This document shows, piece after piece, positions 24,093 through 34,829 of a DNA stretch of 64,000 nt. Position numbers and translations under genes: made by a program. The notes beneath the pieces were generated by a model. It was given only the letters and a program-made list of their open reading frames with translations, did no database searches and was not told the origin of the DNA. Within the stretch, counting starts at the first letter, position 1, and each line of letters opens with the position of its first letter. This stretch comes from Panaeolus papilionaceus (lineage: Eukaryota; Basidiomycota; Agaricomycetes; Agaricales): positions 1,488,001 to 1,552,000 of the forward strand of contig JADNRZ010000010.1 in NCBI GenBank assembly GCA_015501605.1, in the 5' to 3' direction.

Positions 24093-24467
24093 TGTTGGGC
24101 TTTGCCCAGGTCAAGTCTAACTTGGAAGTATACTATTAGAATGCTTTCGCACCTTCATATATAAGACTTTGATGCCTCTCAACCTGCCTATTGCCGCTCT
24201 TCAAATTGAACCTTGAACTTATCATTGTGCCCCAGAACCATAATCGCAGTCCCTATCTCACGTGAGCTTGTCATGATGAACGGAAGAATGGTCACGAAGC
24301 GAATAATTATTGAAGGAGATTGACATGGGCCGAACATCCCCCACCAATTATTCGCTTTGCCAGTCGGCATCTGATGGACAGGTAATACTTCTCCTTGCGC
24401 TATAAAAAGAGACAGGTTTTCCAGACGTTCCGACTTGCGGCCCACCTTTCTCCCTACCTCATTTACG
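24093..24467. promoter_or_regulatory. Peroxygenase promoter with TATA box
   Basis: A TATAAAA at 24401-24407 lies 61 bases before the peroxygenase ATG. The earlier part is the 3' flank of the Nudix gene. No gene is seen. Confidence 0.6.
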
Positions 24468-25573
24468 ATGTTCCTCATCACACCTTTGGCCCGTGTCGCT
24501 CAAGATCTTTTTGTCTTCTCATGGGACTTTGCCCTGACGTTTATCAACTTGATCACCCCCAACAGGAAGGTTGGGCAGGTTACTCCTGCGGGACATCCAG
24601 GTGAAGGTGGGAAGTGGCCTGAGTACATCCCTCCCAAAGATGGCGACAGCCGTTGCTCATGCCCTGCCCTCAACGCGATGGCCAACCATGGTACATTGCA
24701 ATGCTTACTTCTCTCACCATATGATACGTATCTAATGCAACGGTGCCGTAGGCATTCTCCCTCGTGATGGCAAAAATATAACCTTTAAGGAACTCAACGC
24801 CAGTGTTCGTGCCACATATAATTTCGCACCTAGCTTCTGCTATTTCGTGCCCAACTTTGCGGCCAAGACGTTGAACAAGAAATACAGCAATGGCACCTTT
24901 GACCTCGCAGATTTGGACCTGCACAATGGCATCGAACATGACGCTTCCCTACTGCGTATGTAACCACAACTCACCTCACTACTCCCATGTTCCCTGACAT
25001 TTCACATCCCATATTACTATAGGGGAAGACAGCCACTTTGTCCCAGATCAAGGAAAACCTCACATCCCTTTCGTAAAGGAGCTTCTCGCTCTCGCGTCGG
25101 GGAAAGACAAGGATGGCAATGAACTCCTCACTCCCAAGGACCTTTCTGAATACTCCTCCAAGAGACGAGCAGAATCCCGTGCCAAGAATCCAGCATTTTC
25201 ATTGACTAGCTTCCAGAAGGTCTTTGGAAGCTCAAAGTAAGCTTTGTGGCGTCTTTGTTGCTGTATCTAATCGCATACTTACATCACACCCTTGACCCTT
25301 GTTAGCTCCTCTACCCTGCTTACCATTTTTGGAGGGCGTGTGAAGGACCTCGAGAGTATACTGATTGAGGAGAGGCTTCCTGAGGGCTGGGAATCGCGGA
25401 TTCTCCGTCGCATGGGCCTGACTATGGCCACTTTCAACTTCACCGTCCTCAAGGTGGAGAGAGGAATTGACGAAAGCAAATACAAGGTGAAAGACACAAT
25501 TACCCCTGCTGAGGCTCCTGCCACTGCCACTTCTGAGCCACCCATTACGGTTGTCGCTCAAGATCAAGTTTGA
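24468..25573 (+). CDS. Heme-thiolate peroxygenase (chloroperoxidase/unspecific peroxygenase family, short type)
   Basis: Four exons: 24468-24690, 24752-24955, 25023-25236 and 25306-25573, giving 302 residues. The family uses hydrogen peroxide to oxygenate or halogenate organic substrates at a Cys-ligated heme. The proximal-ligand region reads SRCSCPALNAMANHGILPRD; the usual PCP is SCP here, keeping the ligand Cys before Pro. The distal motif EHDAS is intact (LHNGIEHDASLLREDSHF), supplying the acid-base Glu. The N-terminus is hydrophobic (LFVFSWDFALTFINLI) but not a classic cleavable signal peptide, so the enzyme may stay membrane-attached or intracellular. The C-terminal Ala/Pro/Thr tail (ITPAEAPATATSEPPI) looks flexible. 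Confidence 0.9.
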
Positions 25574-26895
25574 AGAATACCATCAAGCTTGGACTCATAT
25601 GCCTAGCCAGGCCTAGAAGTGGCATTCGTTGGCAGCCCTCTACCCTAGTTTCTGTAACGAAATACTCATGACCTCACTTTTAATGACCTTATTCAAGATC
25701 AAAACCACGTAACCCATTGGCTGGGAAGCAAATTGCGATGCATAAGTAGTAGTGGACTGTATTCAGCTTGCCGCGACTGTATTTTAGTACAATAAACATA
25801 CATGGTTTTGGGATTCGGGATATTGGTGAATATGGAGTGTCTGAAACTATCTCCGTTAGAGTTTAATTCTCGCAGTTGAGCCATAGCAAGCTTTTGTTTC
25901 GCATCCTCGTGCCTCGCCGAAACATTGCCTCATGGCGAGCTCATATCCGTAGATTTACGTAAGATTTCAGAGGATTACCCGTAATATGTAACTCAGTATT
26001 TGCACGAGTGCAGGCACATCTAGGCGCCAGGCGTTCGCAGCATGTTGATCGTGTTTGCCGAAAGATCTCGGATGTAATGTTGTCCTTACTCCGGATCCGT
26101 TAGCGCCGAGGGTCTATCAAGTGGTTTGGTTATAGATGGTCTTTGAATACACGATGGCCGGATTAACGAAGTTGAAACAAGATAAACCATGGGGGGGACA
26201 GGTGACTTTGCAACTAATGAAAGTGACCTCAAAATAAGTGAATTACGAGATTGTGGACATGGTCGTGTAAATAATAATTTACTTGCATTTAGAGGAAAAA
26301 TGAAATGTCGGGGAGCCAGTTTGATGATCGTACAAATATATAGGAAGGTAATACCCTGTTATACCTGGAATACATAAGGCCAAGCGAATATTGAGGGGGG
26401 GAAAGACGAAAGTGAGAGGAGTCCGATTCTGTGAACGAAAGCGACAGTGCTAACAATAATTAGATGGATCATGCGCAAAAGGGGACAACGACGATGTTTA
26501 TGCAACGAGAGCTGTTGAGCAACTATCAGCTCTCCTTTGAATGTTGGACGAAGCGAGAAAGTGAGAGGTTTTCTCATGGCAGAGACAGGTAACGTAACAC
26601 TGGTTTTGAACCGTAGGAAGACGAGGTGGATTGCTATAGAAGGGGGACGTGCGGGCGATAACCCATGAGTCATGCGAAAGAAATCAAATGTTGAGCGCAG
26701 TGGTGGCAGGAAGCAGCGGAAGCTTAGGGGCTGCAGCTCTCAGGCCTGTAGAATACAGAACTCCTGATGTCGTCATGGATAAGAAGAAGAGGGTCTGAAA
26801 AATAATAATTGAGAAATGAGGATAATATGTAGGCTCCATAGTTCCACCCACCAAATATTCCGCTTCAGGGTTAACGCAGGTTATCGACGACGGCA
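25574..26895. other. Intergenic, no gene supported
   Basis: About 1.3 kb between converging genes. ORFs up to 104 codons are present on the minus strand without recognisable features or splice partners. Confidence 0.5.
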
Positions 26896-27215
26896 TTAGT
26901 TGGATGAGTCTGAGTCTGAGATGTCTGAAGGCGAGAAATCACCATGGTAGTGAATGTTGAGTGTCCCGATTTTCCCATAGTTGTTGAAGGTGCCTCCGGT
27001 AATATTGAAATGATGACATTCGCGGAAAATAGGTGCACCATTAGCACCCTCGGCTTGAGTTCCCTGTTGAACATCAGGCATTGAAGGAGGAGCTTGGGTG
27101 CGCCGGCGCTGCCTCGGTCGGTGGGCACCCTAAAAAGTCTATTAGCCACTGGGAAAGAACGGTATACAAGATTTGTTACTTCTGGACGACGACGACGAAA
27201 ACCTGGGAAAGACAT
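26896..27215 (-). CDS. Small orphan protein with GGTFNN motif
   Basis: Exons 27215-27180 and 27129-26896 join in phase 0 across a 50 nt intron (GTAACA...TTTAG) to give 89 residues. The N-terminus is strongly basic (FRRRRPE, then RPRQRRR). The middle holds HFNITGGTFNNYGKIGTLNI, a short glycine/asparagine strand pattern that I remember from the N-termini of agaricomycete NACHT-type NTPases. The C-terminus is acidic (DFSPSDISDSDSSN). It has no membrane or signal segment. It could be a stand-alone version of that N-terminal module, or just a lineage-specific gene. A perfect 8-bp hairpin lies about 180 bases upstream of the ATG. Confidence 0.5.
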
Positions 27216-27395
27216 AGAGAAGAATATGTCAAGGGTACCTAACAAGAGAGGGGGAGAAATTTATGATACAGAATTTGAACTTTCTTTTATAGTACTTCGA
27301 CTCCAGGTCACGAGGAGAGAGGGGTGCGATATAATCAAGATTAAATTAAAAGGTTGCTGCTGCCTGCGTGTAGGTGGGCGGTGGCTTGCATTGTA

Positions 27396-27423
27396 CGGCG
27401 TATGAAAACGCGGTTATACGCCG
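27396..27423. repeat. Short perfect inverted repeat (hairpin)
   Basis: CGGCGTAT at 27396-27403 is repeated as ATACGCCG at 27416-27423, with a 12-base loop. It sits between the 3' end of the F-box gene and the start of the small orphan, so it could be a binding site or part of either transcript. Confidence 0.5.
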
Positions 27424-27515
27424 AATCGAATATAGTACTTACATAGTTGTTTCATGTTCGAACCACCAGGAATTGTTCTGGTATCTCTGTACTTTCATAT
27501 CCGGCTAAGAAAGGT

Positions 27516-29179
27516 TCAATAAACAAGTGTCCATTTTCCAAGCGGGTTACTTTGCGAGAGACCTGGTAAAGATGAGGCACAAGAATGCATGCGTTGAGAG
27601 ACTTGGAGCTACCCTACCTGCCAAACCTTTGTGTTGCAACCGAACTGAGCAACTGAAGGACATTCACGTACGATCTCTAGCGCTTCATGAGGGCGCATTA
27701 TAGGGAATACACCATCACTGCGTGCTTCAACTGGATAGTTGATGTGAAGCGTCCGTAGCTTTTTAGCGCAAGCCAAATATCTGGGGAGATAAACCTTCCG
27801 ATAAACGTGAGTATTGTCCATACGGGATTACATGTGACAACGGACTTACTAATGACTGCGGCTCTAAGACAATGAATAGCTGCTCCAAGTTAGGGCATTG
27901 GCTGCAAATCCTTTGAATGCATTCCAGGCTGACCAACATTCGGTGCACCGAGAACCGCACCAGACGTGAACCATGAGTGAGGACGAGCTGGTTCCACAAG
28001 TCGTCCGTTACAGGAGATTCAAAGAAAACACCCGTGGAATAAATCTGGAACAACTTGATAGGAGAATGGCGGATTAGTTGAACAACTGCATCAACCCATT
28101 TTTGAAGATCAAGATGGTGATTGATAGTCAACGTAATCGACTGCAAACGATTCAACGCTCCAGCGGATACACATTGCTCAGCGAATGCCTGCATGTCCTG
28201 GGATTTCCGCGATCGTGAGTCATTGTGAGTCCACTTCATTGACACAAAAAGACCCACATATTTAGTTGACACGCCTTCTAAACCAAGCCCGAGGAGTCCA
28301 AACTGGTTGGAACCAACAACAGCCCAGACACCCTTCTCGGTTAATTTTGGACAACCAGCGAGGTGCAAATGTTCCAGGTTTACTAGATGTGGCGCGATAG
28401 ATTCCAAAAGATGGTCCGTTATGAGAGGGGATGCCTGCAGTAAGGCGTAAGGAGGTGAAATGCTAGCGGCACAATAAGGTTATACCATGCATATCAACGT
28501 GAATGATTTTAGGGTATGGGTTGTGAGTGATAACCACGGATCCAATTGAGCAAGAACGGGTCCACTGGGCATGATGATAGAAATGCGGTTTAACTTCGTA
28601 AAAGATAACAGCAGACGTGGATTGTAATTCCCTTGGTCGTGTCCATTGAATTCCAATTCTCGCATCTTTGAGCAGTGAGTCAGTGTCTCGAGGATATCTG
28701 AATTCAGAGATCCATCTCGGGTCCATGTACATGCCCGTAGATTGACACAGTTTCTTAAACCACGAAGAACATGACTCAAGACATCCGTATCCAGAATCGT
28801 TATCGCCTTAGGGAAGTCTCGGAATTCTGCTCGTGAAAAGATATTTGATCACGAGTCATCGATGTGGGAATGACTGTCGTACCAAGGCGTTTGACTAGCA
28901 GCGCGAGATACGCATGTCGAGCCAGGGTATCAAACAGCAACATTACCTGTATGAGTAGGGCGAATAAGGCAATTTGAAAGAGCGTCAAGATGCTGATTTA
29001 TGTACTTTTGTTTTGCCTTCCCGGTGCCATGAGTATATCTTAATATTCTCATAGAGTAGCGGAACCGCAAAACGTCGGAATGTGTTGTTGACCAGGCAGG
29101 TTGAGGCGAGGTGATGAGGTTTGATGACAAAGTTCAGAATTTCTGGAAGAACCTCAACGGGTAAATCCAAGAACTGCAT
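27516..29179 (-). CDS. F-box/LRR protein with frame break near its 3' end
   Basis: Seven exons: 29179-29006, 28946-28883, 28826-28486, 28434-28258, 28197-27850, 27794-27618 and 27563-27516, giving 442 residues. The F-box begins at residue 3 (FLDLPVEVLPEILNFVI, then CLVNNTFRRFAVPLLYENI). Leucine-rich repeats follow (LRNCVNLRACTWTRDG, LVNLEHLHLAGCPKLTEKGV, LRTLHINYPVEARSDG). The last exon runs VSRKVTR and then goes out of frame to a stop at 27516. One base over, the frame continues to the well-formed ending EPFLAGYESTEIPEQFLVVR, stopping at 27452. I remember that ending from related F-box proteins. It looks like a one-base insertion or a base-call error in CGCTTTGGAAAATGG. Confidence 0.75.
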
Positions 29180-29463
29180 CTAACATGAGGTAAATATTTA
29201 ACATTCGTGTTTAATTGAGAAAATCCCTGGTAAAAGCCCACCGAAGGACAGGTTACGTGATTAGCGTGTAGAGACGAGGTGATGGTTAGGAGGAGATGTC
29301 GGGCTCGGCATTTAGGGGCTGTCGGGCCGCTATATTTGTTTTATTAGGTAATTATCCTCCAAACCAAACATTTGTCCCAATGCGTCAAGACAACTCTTTC
29401 AACGACCACCAGGTCATTATTATTTCACTCTCTTGACCATTTACCACCACTATCCCTGTTATT
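29180..29463. promoter_or_regulatory. Divergent promoter between F-box gene and SPT5
   Basis: 284 bases separate the two ATGs. The stretch before SPT5 is CT-rich, as in many fungal housekeeping promoters. Confidence 0.5.
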
Positions 29464-32400
29464 ATGTCGGACGAAGAGGACCATCAGATATTTGGAAACG
29501 ATGACGATGCCGAATTGGAGGATGCAAATGTCGAGGAGGATGAGGAAGCCCCATCACGAAAGGGAAAGTCCAAAAGACGAGTTGAAGAAGACGAAGATGA
29601 AGAGGATGACGAAGACGAAGAGGACGACGAGGACGATGAAGAGGATGATGATGATGAGGAAGAAGCTGCGGGACGAAAGAGGAAACGCACAAAGGTACGT
29701 TATTGATAGGACACAAACAAGTTACAAGGCATGACTTTGTCCTCCAGCGCCGTCATAGAAAGACTTTGAACCGTTTCCTTGATATTGAAGCCGAGGTTAG
29801 CGAAGACGAGGAGGAGGAAGAGGAAGAGGAAGAGGAAGGGGTCGGTGTGTGGACAATGTCAATGTTAGATGCACAGTATATTGACCAGCCTTTGCAGACA
29901 ATTTCATTACCCATGAGCATGATGACATGGAAGATGAATATCCCAGCAGAGCACACCACGCACTTCTGGACAGTGCTCGACACTATGAGGAGGAGGACAT
30001 GCGCAGTCCTGAAGAAATTGCTAAAGCTGTTGCTCGTCGACATCAGCACCGCGCAACGCCGTATACCGGAGATATGAATGAAATTCCTCAGCGCTTGCTG
30101 ATGCCGTCCGTACACGATGCTAGTCTATGGCAAGTTCGCGTAAAGGTGAGATATAGTCGTGCACATTCATCAACAGGTCCTAACGTTCCCTCAGCCCGGT
30201 AAAGAACGCGAAATCGTCTTCAGCCTTATGAGAAAAGCTATCGACCTTGAATACAGCAAGAGTCCCCTAAGCATCCTGTCCGCTTTTCAGAGGGATTCAC
30301 TTCCTGGAATGGTCTACATTGAGGCTCGCAGTTCTAAGCAGGTGCAAGATGCCTGTAAAAATCTCATCGGTATATACCCCAGTCGAGGTGTTGTGCTCGT
30401 TCCGATCGACGAAATGGCTAGTCTTCTGCAGATCAAGAAGCAGGAGATTACGCTGACACCAGGAACATGGGTACGCATTCGCAGGGGAAAGTACGCTGGA
30501 GATCTAGCGCAGGTTGTGGATATGACGGAGAACGGCGAAGATGTTGGTGTTCGACTCATCCCCCGTATTGACATGAATCCAAGGGACGATGCGTCAGCAC
30601 TGGACGCAGCCGGAAAGAAACGTAAAAAAGTAAATGCTGCCACAGGTACTATGCGTCCGCCTCAACGGCTTTTCAACTCCGAAGAAATTGTGAAGGTCTA
30701 TGGTCGCAAGAACGTCATCAAGAGGAACCAAGCCTACGTTTTCCAGAATGATACTTATCGAGATGGCTTCTTGGAGAAGGACTTCAAGGCCAGCGCCCTG
30801 ATTTCCGAAGATGTCAACCCTACGCTTGACGAAATCACACAATTTACCCGCAAACAAGATGGAGGCGAGGATAGCGTTGTCAACCTTTCCGTGATTGCAG
30901 AAGCTTCAAGAAAAGCTGCTATCGCTGTTCTCCAGCCTGGTGATCATGTGGAAGTCTTCGAGGGTGAACAGAGTGGTGTACACGGAGTGGTTGAGGAGGT
31001 CGCTGGAGATGTTGTAACGATTACGGCCAAAGGATTTGACCTGGAAGGGCAGAAGATGGAAATTCCAGCACGAAGTGTTCGCAAGCGCTTCAAGCCTGGA
31101 GATCACGTCAAAGTTATGGCTGGCCAAAATGCGGATGAGACGGGTTTGGTCGTAGCTGTTGCTGATAACGTTGTCACCTTCGTGTCCGACATGTCCATGC
31201 AGGAGGTAAGCGGACGACATGATCTCAACTTTCCTGTTTTTGAAACGTTTTCAGATATCCGTTTTCTCAAAAGATTTGCGTGAGGCAGCCGAGGTTGGTT
31301 CTGGCTCAAACGCTATTGGAAACTATGAACTTCATGACCTTGTCCAACTCGAGTATGTATTGTCTTCACTTTTTTTCACCTACGTATTGACAATCATGCA
31401 GCGCCCAAACCATCGGTGTCATTTACAAGACGGAACGCGACTCTTTCCGTGTTCTCGATCAGAACGGTCAGACACGTCTCGTTCAGCCTCACCAGATCTC
31501 CATGCGTCGCGATTCCTCCAGGGCAATCGCAACAGACGCCGAGGGTCACGAATTGAGAATCAATGACACAGTCAAGGAGACTGACGGCATGGTACAGCAG
31601 CTTGTCTCATAAAACTGTTCATGCATTAACGCACTTTTAGGGTCGTCAAGGTCGTGTTCTGCATACTCATCAATCCTTCTACGCCTTCCTATACAACCGC
31701 GACCTGTCCGAAAACAATGGCATCTTCGTTACACGTGCTCGTTCACTCGTATCAGTAGCACCTAGGAATGCCATCAAGGCAGCAGGTGCCGATCTTTCAA
31801 AAATGAACCCTGCCTTGGTGGCACCCACTGGCGGAATGGTTGGTTCTGGCAACATGGGGCGTGGTCCTCGTGATCGTCATATTGGCGCCACAGTTACAGT
31901 TGTTAAAGGTGCATATAAGGGCTATGCTGGTACTATTAAGGATACAAATGGCCCTGTTGCGCGTGTTGAGCTGCGGACGGGAAACAAAGTCATTTCAATA
32001 GAGAAGGACAAGCTCTATCTGAGAAAGTGAGTCAATAAATTATCTAGCACAGCATTCCCCGCTGACCTTGTCCCAAGACCTGACGGTTCGTTAGAGCCTT
32101 TAGAAAGAAGTGGAGGTCCTCGCCGTGGTGGGCCAGGGGGCGGTGGTGGAGGAGGGGGAGCACAGTACGGTGGATGGGGGATGCCGCCTCCAGTGCCCAA
32201 TGGCGGTCGCACACCACTCACAATGGGCAAGACCCCAAATCCTTACGCTATGGAAGGCAAGACACCCGCGTGGAATGCATCCTCAAGAACACCAAACCCA
32301 TATGCCGATGGTGGTCGCACACCAGCATGGAACGTTTCTTCAAGAACACCCAACCCGTATGCCAATAACGATGGTGGACGCACGCCAGCCTGGAACGTGG

Positions 32401-33349
32401 GCTCACGGACGCCTAACCCTTACGCTACGGGTGCCAATGCAGGTGCTGGAACAGGTACAGGTTGGGGAGGCGCGACACCAGGGAGAAATGCAGCAGCAGG
32501 AAGAGCTACCCCGCGAGCACCAGCAGCTGCGTCTGCGTCAGAAGCAAGCCCGAACAGTTATAACAACTCCAATCCCTGGGGTCAAGATGCATGGGGAGGT
32601 GCTACTCCCGGGCGACCTGCAACTGCAGCGACCCCCTGGGAGTCGTCTTCTTGGGTATATTGAATTCGTTTATTTCCTTTATGTCGTGCTTATATCGATT
32701 TGATAGGCGAGCGCACCCACTCCCGCTGCAGCAGCTACTCCAGGTGTTCATATGGGCCCAACACCCGGCTATCCACCAACACCTGGTGTCAGTCAGACGC
32801 CAGCATACTGGGGTGGAGGTTCCAGTGTTGCGACCCCTGGTGGCATGATCGGCAGTTACAACACTATGATGGACGAACCAGATGGTATGTCGTTTATCTT
32901 TGAGGTGCAAGTTATTTTTGTGCTAACTATAATCCGTATTAGAATTGGACGATGGGTGGTTGTACGAGAGTGTTGTGGCCAACAATCTTACTCGCCTCAA
33001 AATCATCATTAGAGGCACAAAGACGGATCAATACCTAGAGGGCCAGCTGGAAGGAATGACGGGACATGTGCTTGCCGCACAAGAAAACCCCACAGCCTAT
33101 GAACAAACAGCGAGGGTCAAACTGGATGATGGCTCGGAGCACAGTTTGCCCTCAAGATACATCATGCCACAAAGCCCGAAATACGGCGACGAAGTGCTTA
33201 TCCTGGCCTCTGGCAAATATCGCGGCCAGACATTGATTGTGCGCGAGTCGGAGGATACCAAGGTCGTTGTATCGAGCAAGGAAAACCCTGCCGATATCGA
33301 CACTGTCGTCAAGTCTCTGGTGGTTCCCCTCCTCGACCATACGCCTTAA
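29464..33349 (+). CDS. SPT5: Transcription elongation factor SPT5
   Basis: Ten exons: 29464-29694, 29748-29844, 29898-30145, 30195-31205, 31255-31352, 31402-31591, 31641-32026, 32078-32654, 32707-32884 and 32943-33349, giving 1140 residues. Spt5 pairs with Spt4 (DSIF), clamps RNA polymerase II and recruits capping and elongation factors in the nucleus. The order is a long acidic N-terminus, the NGN domain (SLWQVRVKPGKEREIVFSLM, about residues 187-275), then several KOW domains (TPGTWVRIRRGKYAGDLAQV, PGDHVEVFEGEQSGVHGVVE, IGATVTVVKGAYKGYAGTIK). A C-terminal repeat region then carries alternating TPAWN and TPNPYA units, and a last KOW-like domain follows (YGDEVLILASGKYRGQTLIV). The repeats resemble the fission yeast Cdk9-target CTD. 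Confidence 0.97.
32215..32440 (+). repeat. SPT5 C-terminal repeats (TPAWN / TPNPYA)
   Basis: Within SPT5 exon 8 the protein repeats GGRTPAWN-SSRTPNPYA-like units about three to four times, and the DNA repeats accordingly. The threonines are likely kinase sites by analogy with yeast Spt5. Confidence 0.85.
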
Positions 33350-34055
33350 TTTGTGTTGTTCATCGCTGTGTATTCGCTTTTCTTTTTCTTTGTCGTCGAT
33401 TGCATCTTGTAGATTCGACTCATTATTATTTAGTTCCCATTTGTGTACTTTAGATTTCAATGATTTGTTGTTAGTAATCGGTTTTTGTGGATGCAGCTTG
33501 ATGAGACGACGGAATGAGGAATGAGTGACCAATGTATTTAGAGGTTCGTGTGACTTTTGCCCGGAAGGAAAACTCATCCTTGCACTGTACCACAACCTCG
33601 TTTCTTATGGCGAAGCAGCAACTTTCAGTCGAAGCGAAGCGGATACGCATGATCATTGTGGCTTTGCCCATAATGGCAGCAACTTCCCGTGAGTTTTATA
33701 AATTTACGCGTTCCAAAGCCCTGTCACCGAAGATGCGTTCTTTCAGTGGTTCTGTACAAGAGACTGGTGCTGGGAGAACCCCAAAGACAACTCCCGTCAA
33801 CCCTAGACAATGAGAATAAAACTGGCAGTCTTATTGGTTCTGATGAAACACGGAGATACAATTAGAGTAACTTGAAGGGATGGTCTGAATGGTGCAATCG
33901 AAAGACTGGTATGTGGATGATCTATTTTGCTTGCCAAAAGTCTCAAGCGAGGCGCGGTCCTTCAATATGCTCCTCTCACGCGTCTACAGTGCCATTATAA
34001 CACCCTATCTATGCTATACATATACGTCTCCATGGGGTCGAACAGTGTAACCGGT
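33350..34055. other. Convergent 3' region between SPT5 and MIC10
   Basis: About 700 bases. A 93-codon plus-strand ORF at 33532-33813 has no domain and no supporting splice structure. Nothing else is seen. Confidence 0.55.
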
Positions 34056-34563
34056 CTATTTGCTGGGAGGTGCCTCTGACTGAGAAATGATGCGTGTGCC
34101 GGGAATGCGTGCTGGGTTGAAGGAGCGGTCGCAGTCGGCGTAGGCTGCACCAGCACCGAAGCCTGTGGAGAGCGCAATGGGCCATGTTCGTCCTACAAAC
34201 AAAAGGAGTTTGGTTATGGTGGCAGGTTGGGAAAAGGAGAAGCTATGTGACGAACTTTTGAAGAGAATGACAGAAGCGACGACGCCTACACCAAAGCCAA
34301 CTCCCCTGTGGTTCAAAATAAATACGAAGAGATCTGCAGAATGAAACCCAGCGAAACGTACGATTTAACGATGAGGTCGGCCACTGCATCATAGAAAAAG
34401 CGTCATTGAGGTTCATGTGTTTAACAAGTTATTGAAGAAGTGAACGTACAGCAACGGTCATACTAATAAATTGTCAGTAAGATATAATTCGGTTTAAGCT
34501 CATAATACGTACCTTTTGACCAATAATGTCTTCGCTAGACACTGGCTTTTGTGTTGTCGACAT
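34056..34563 (-). CDS. MIC10: MICOS complex subunit MIC10
   Basis: Five exons: 34563-34513, 34462-34450 (13 nt), 34383-34362 (22 nt), 34305-34256 and 34192-34056, giving 90 residues. Mic10 forms the hairpin-shaped inner-membrane subunit that bends cristae junctions in mitochondria. The protein shows the usual order: a polar start, DRCLADLIVKSGVGFGVGVV with the GxGxGxG helix motif, SVILFKRRTWPIALSTGFG, then GAGAAYADCDRSFN with the second glycine motif and the conserved cysteine. Every junction was found by phase and by fit to the family. The extremely small exons explain why no long ORF marks the gene. It is divergent from BRO1 with 266 bases between ATGs. Confidence 0.93.
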
Positions 34564-34829
34564 TTCGTTCTGGGTATGTTCGTCGGTGTCTGCTGCATGC
34601 GGGAGCAACCGTCAGTACATGTTTGGCTAAGACATCCATCACAAACAAACCGATATGGTATGCACAGCGGTAGACTGCGGCCCTACTACATTGCTCATTA
34701 CACCATCCAACTTGACTACTTACAGTCAACCAAACATCCTTATCTCCTTGTCGCAGTCATTTTATCGGCGCAGCAGGGTATATATTCTCATACTAGTGGC
34801 GCCCAGTCAGTTCAATCCAGAAGCCCAAC
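34564..34829. promoter_or_regulatory. Divergent promoter between MIC10 and BRO1
   Basis: The two ATGs are 266 bases apart. A weak AT-rich element (TATATA at 34779-34784) lies about 45 bases before the BRO1 start. Confidence 0.45.

Noticed and set aside
27516..27563. Alternative 47 nt intron (GTAACC...CTTAG) to rescue the F-box gene ending
   Set aside because: Splicing it leaves the downstream frame wrong, so it does not restore the conserved C-terminus.
29484..29690. Minus-strand ORF rich in poly-serine
   Set aside because: It is the antisense shadow of the acidic N-terminus of SPT5.
32110..32703. 197-codon plus-strand ORF in another frame
   Set aside because: It overlaps the SPT5 repeat exon out of frame; the repeats keep every frame open. 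The SPT5 frame has the known TPAWN repeats.
33532..33813. 93-codon plus-strand ORF between SPT5 and MIC10
   Set aside because: It lies between converging 3' ends, with no recognisable features.
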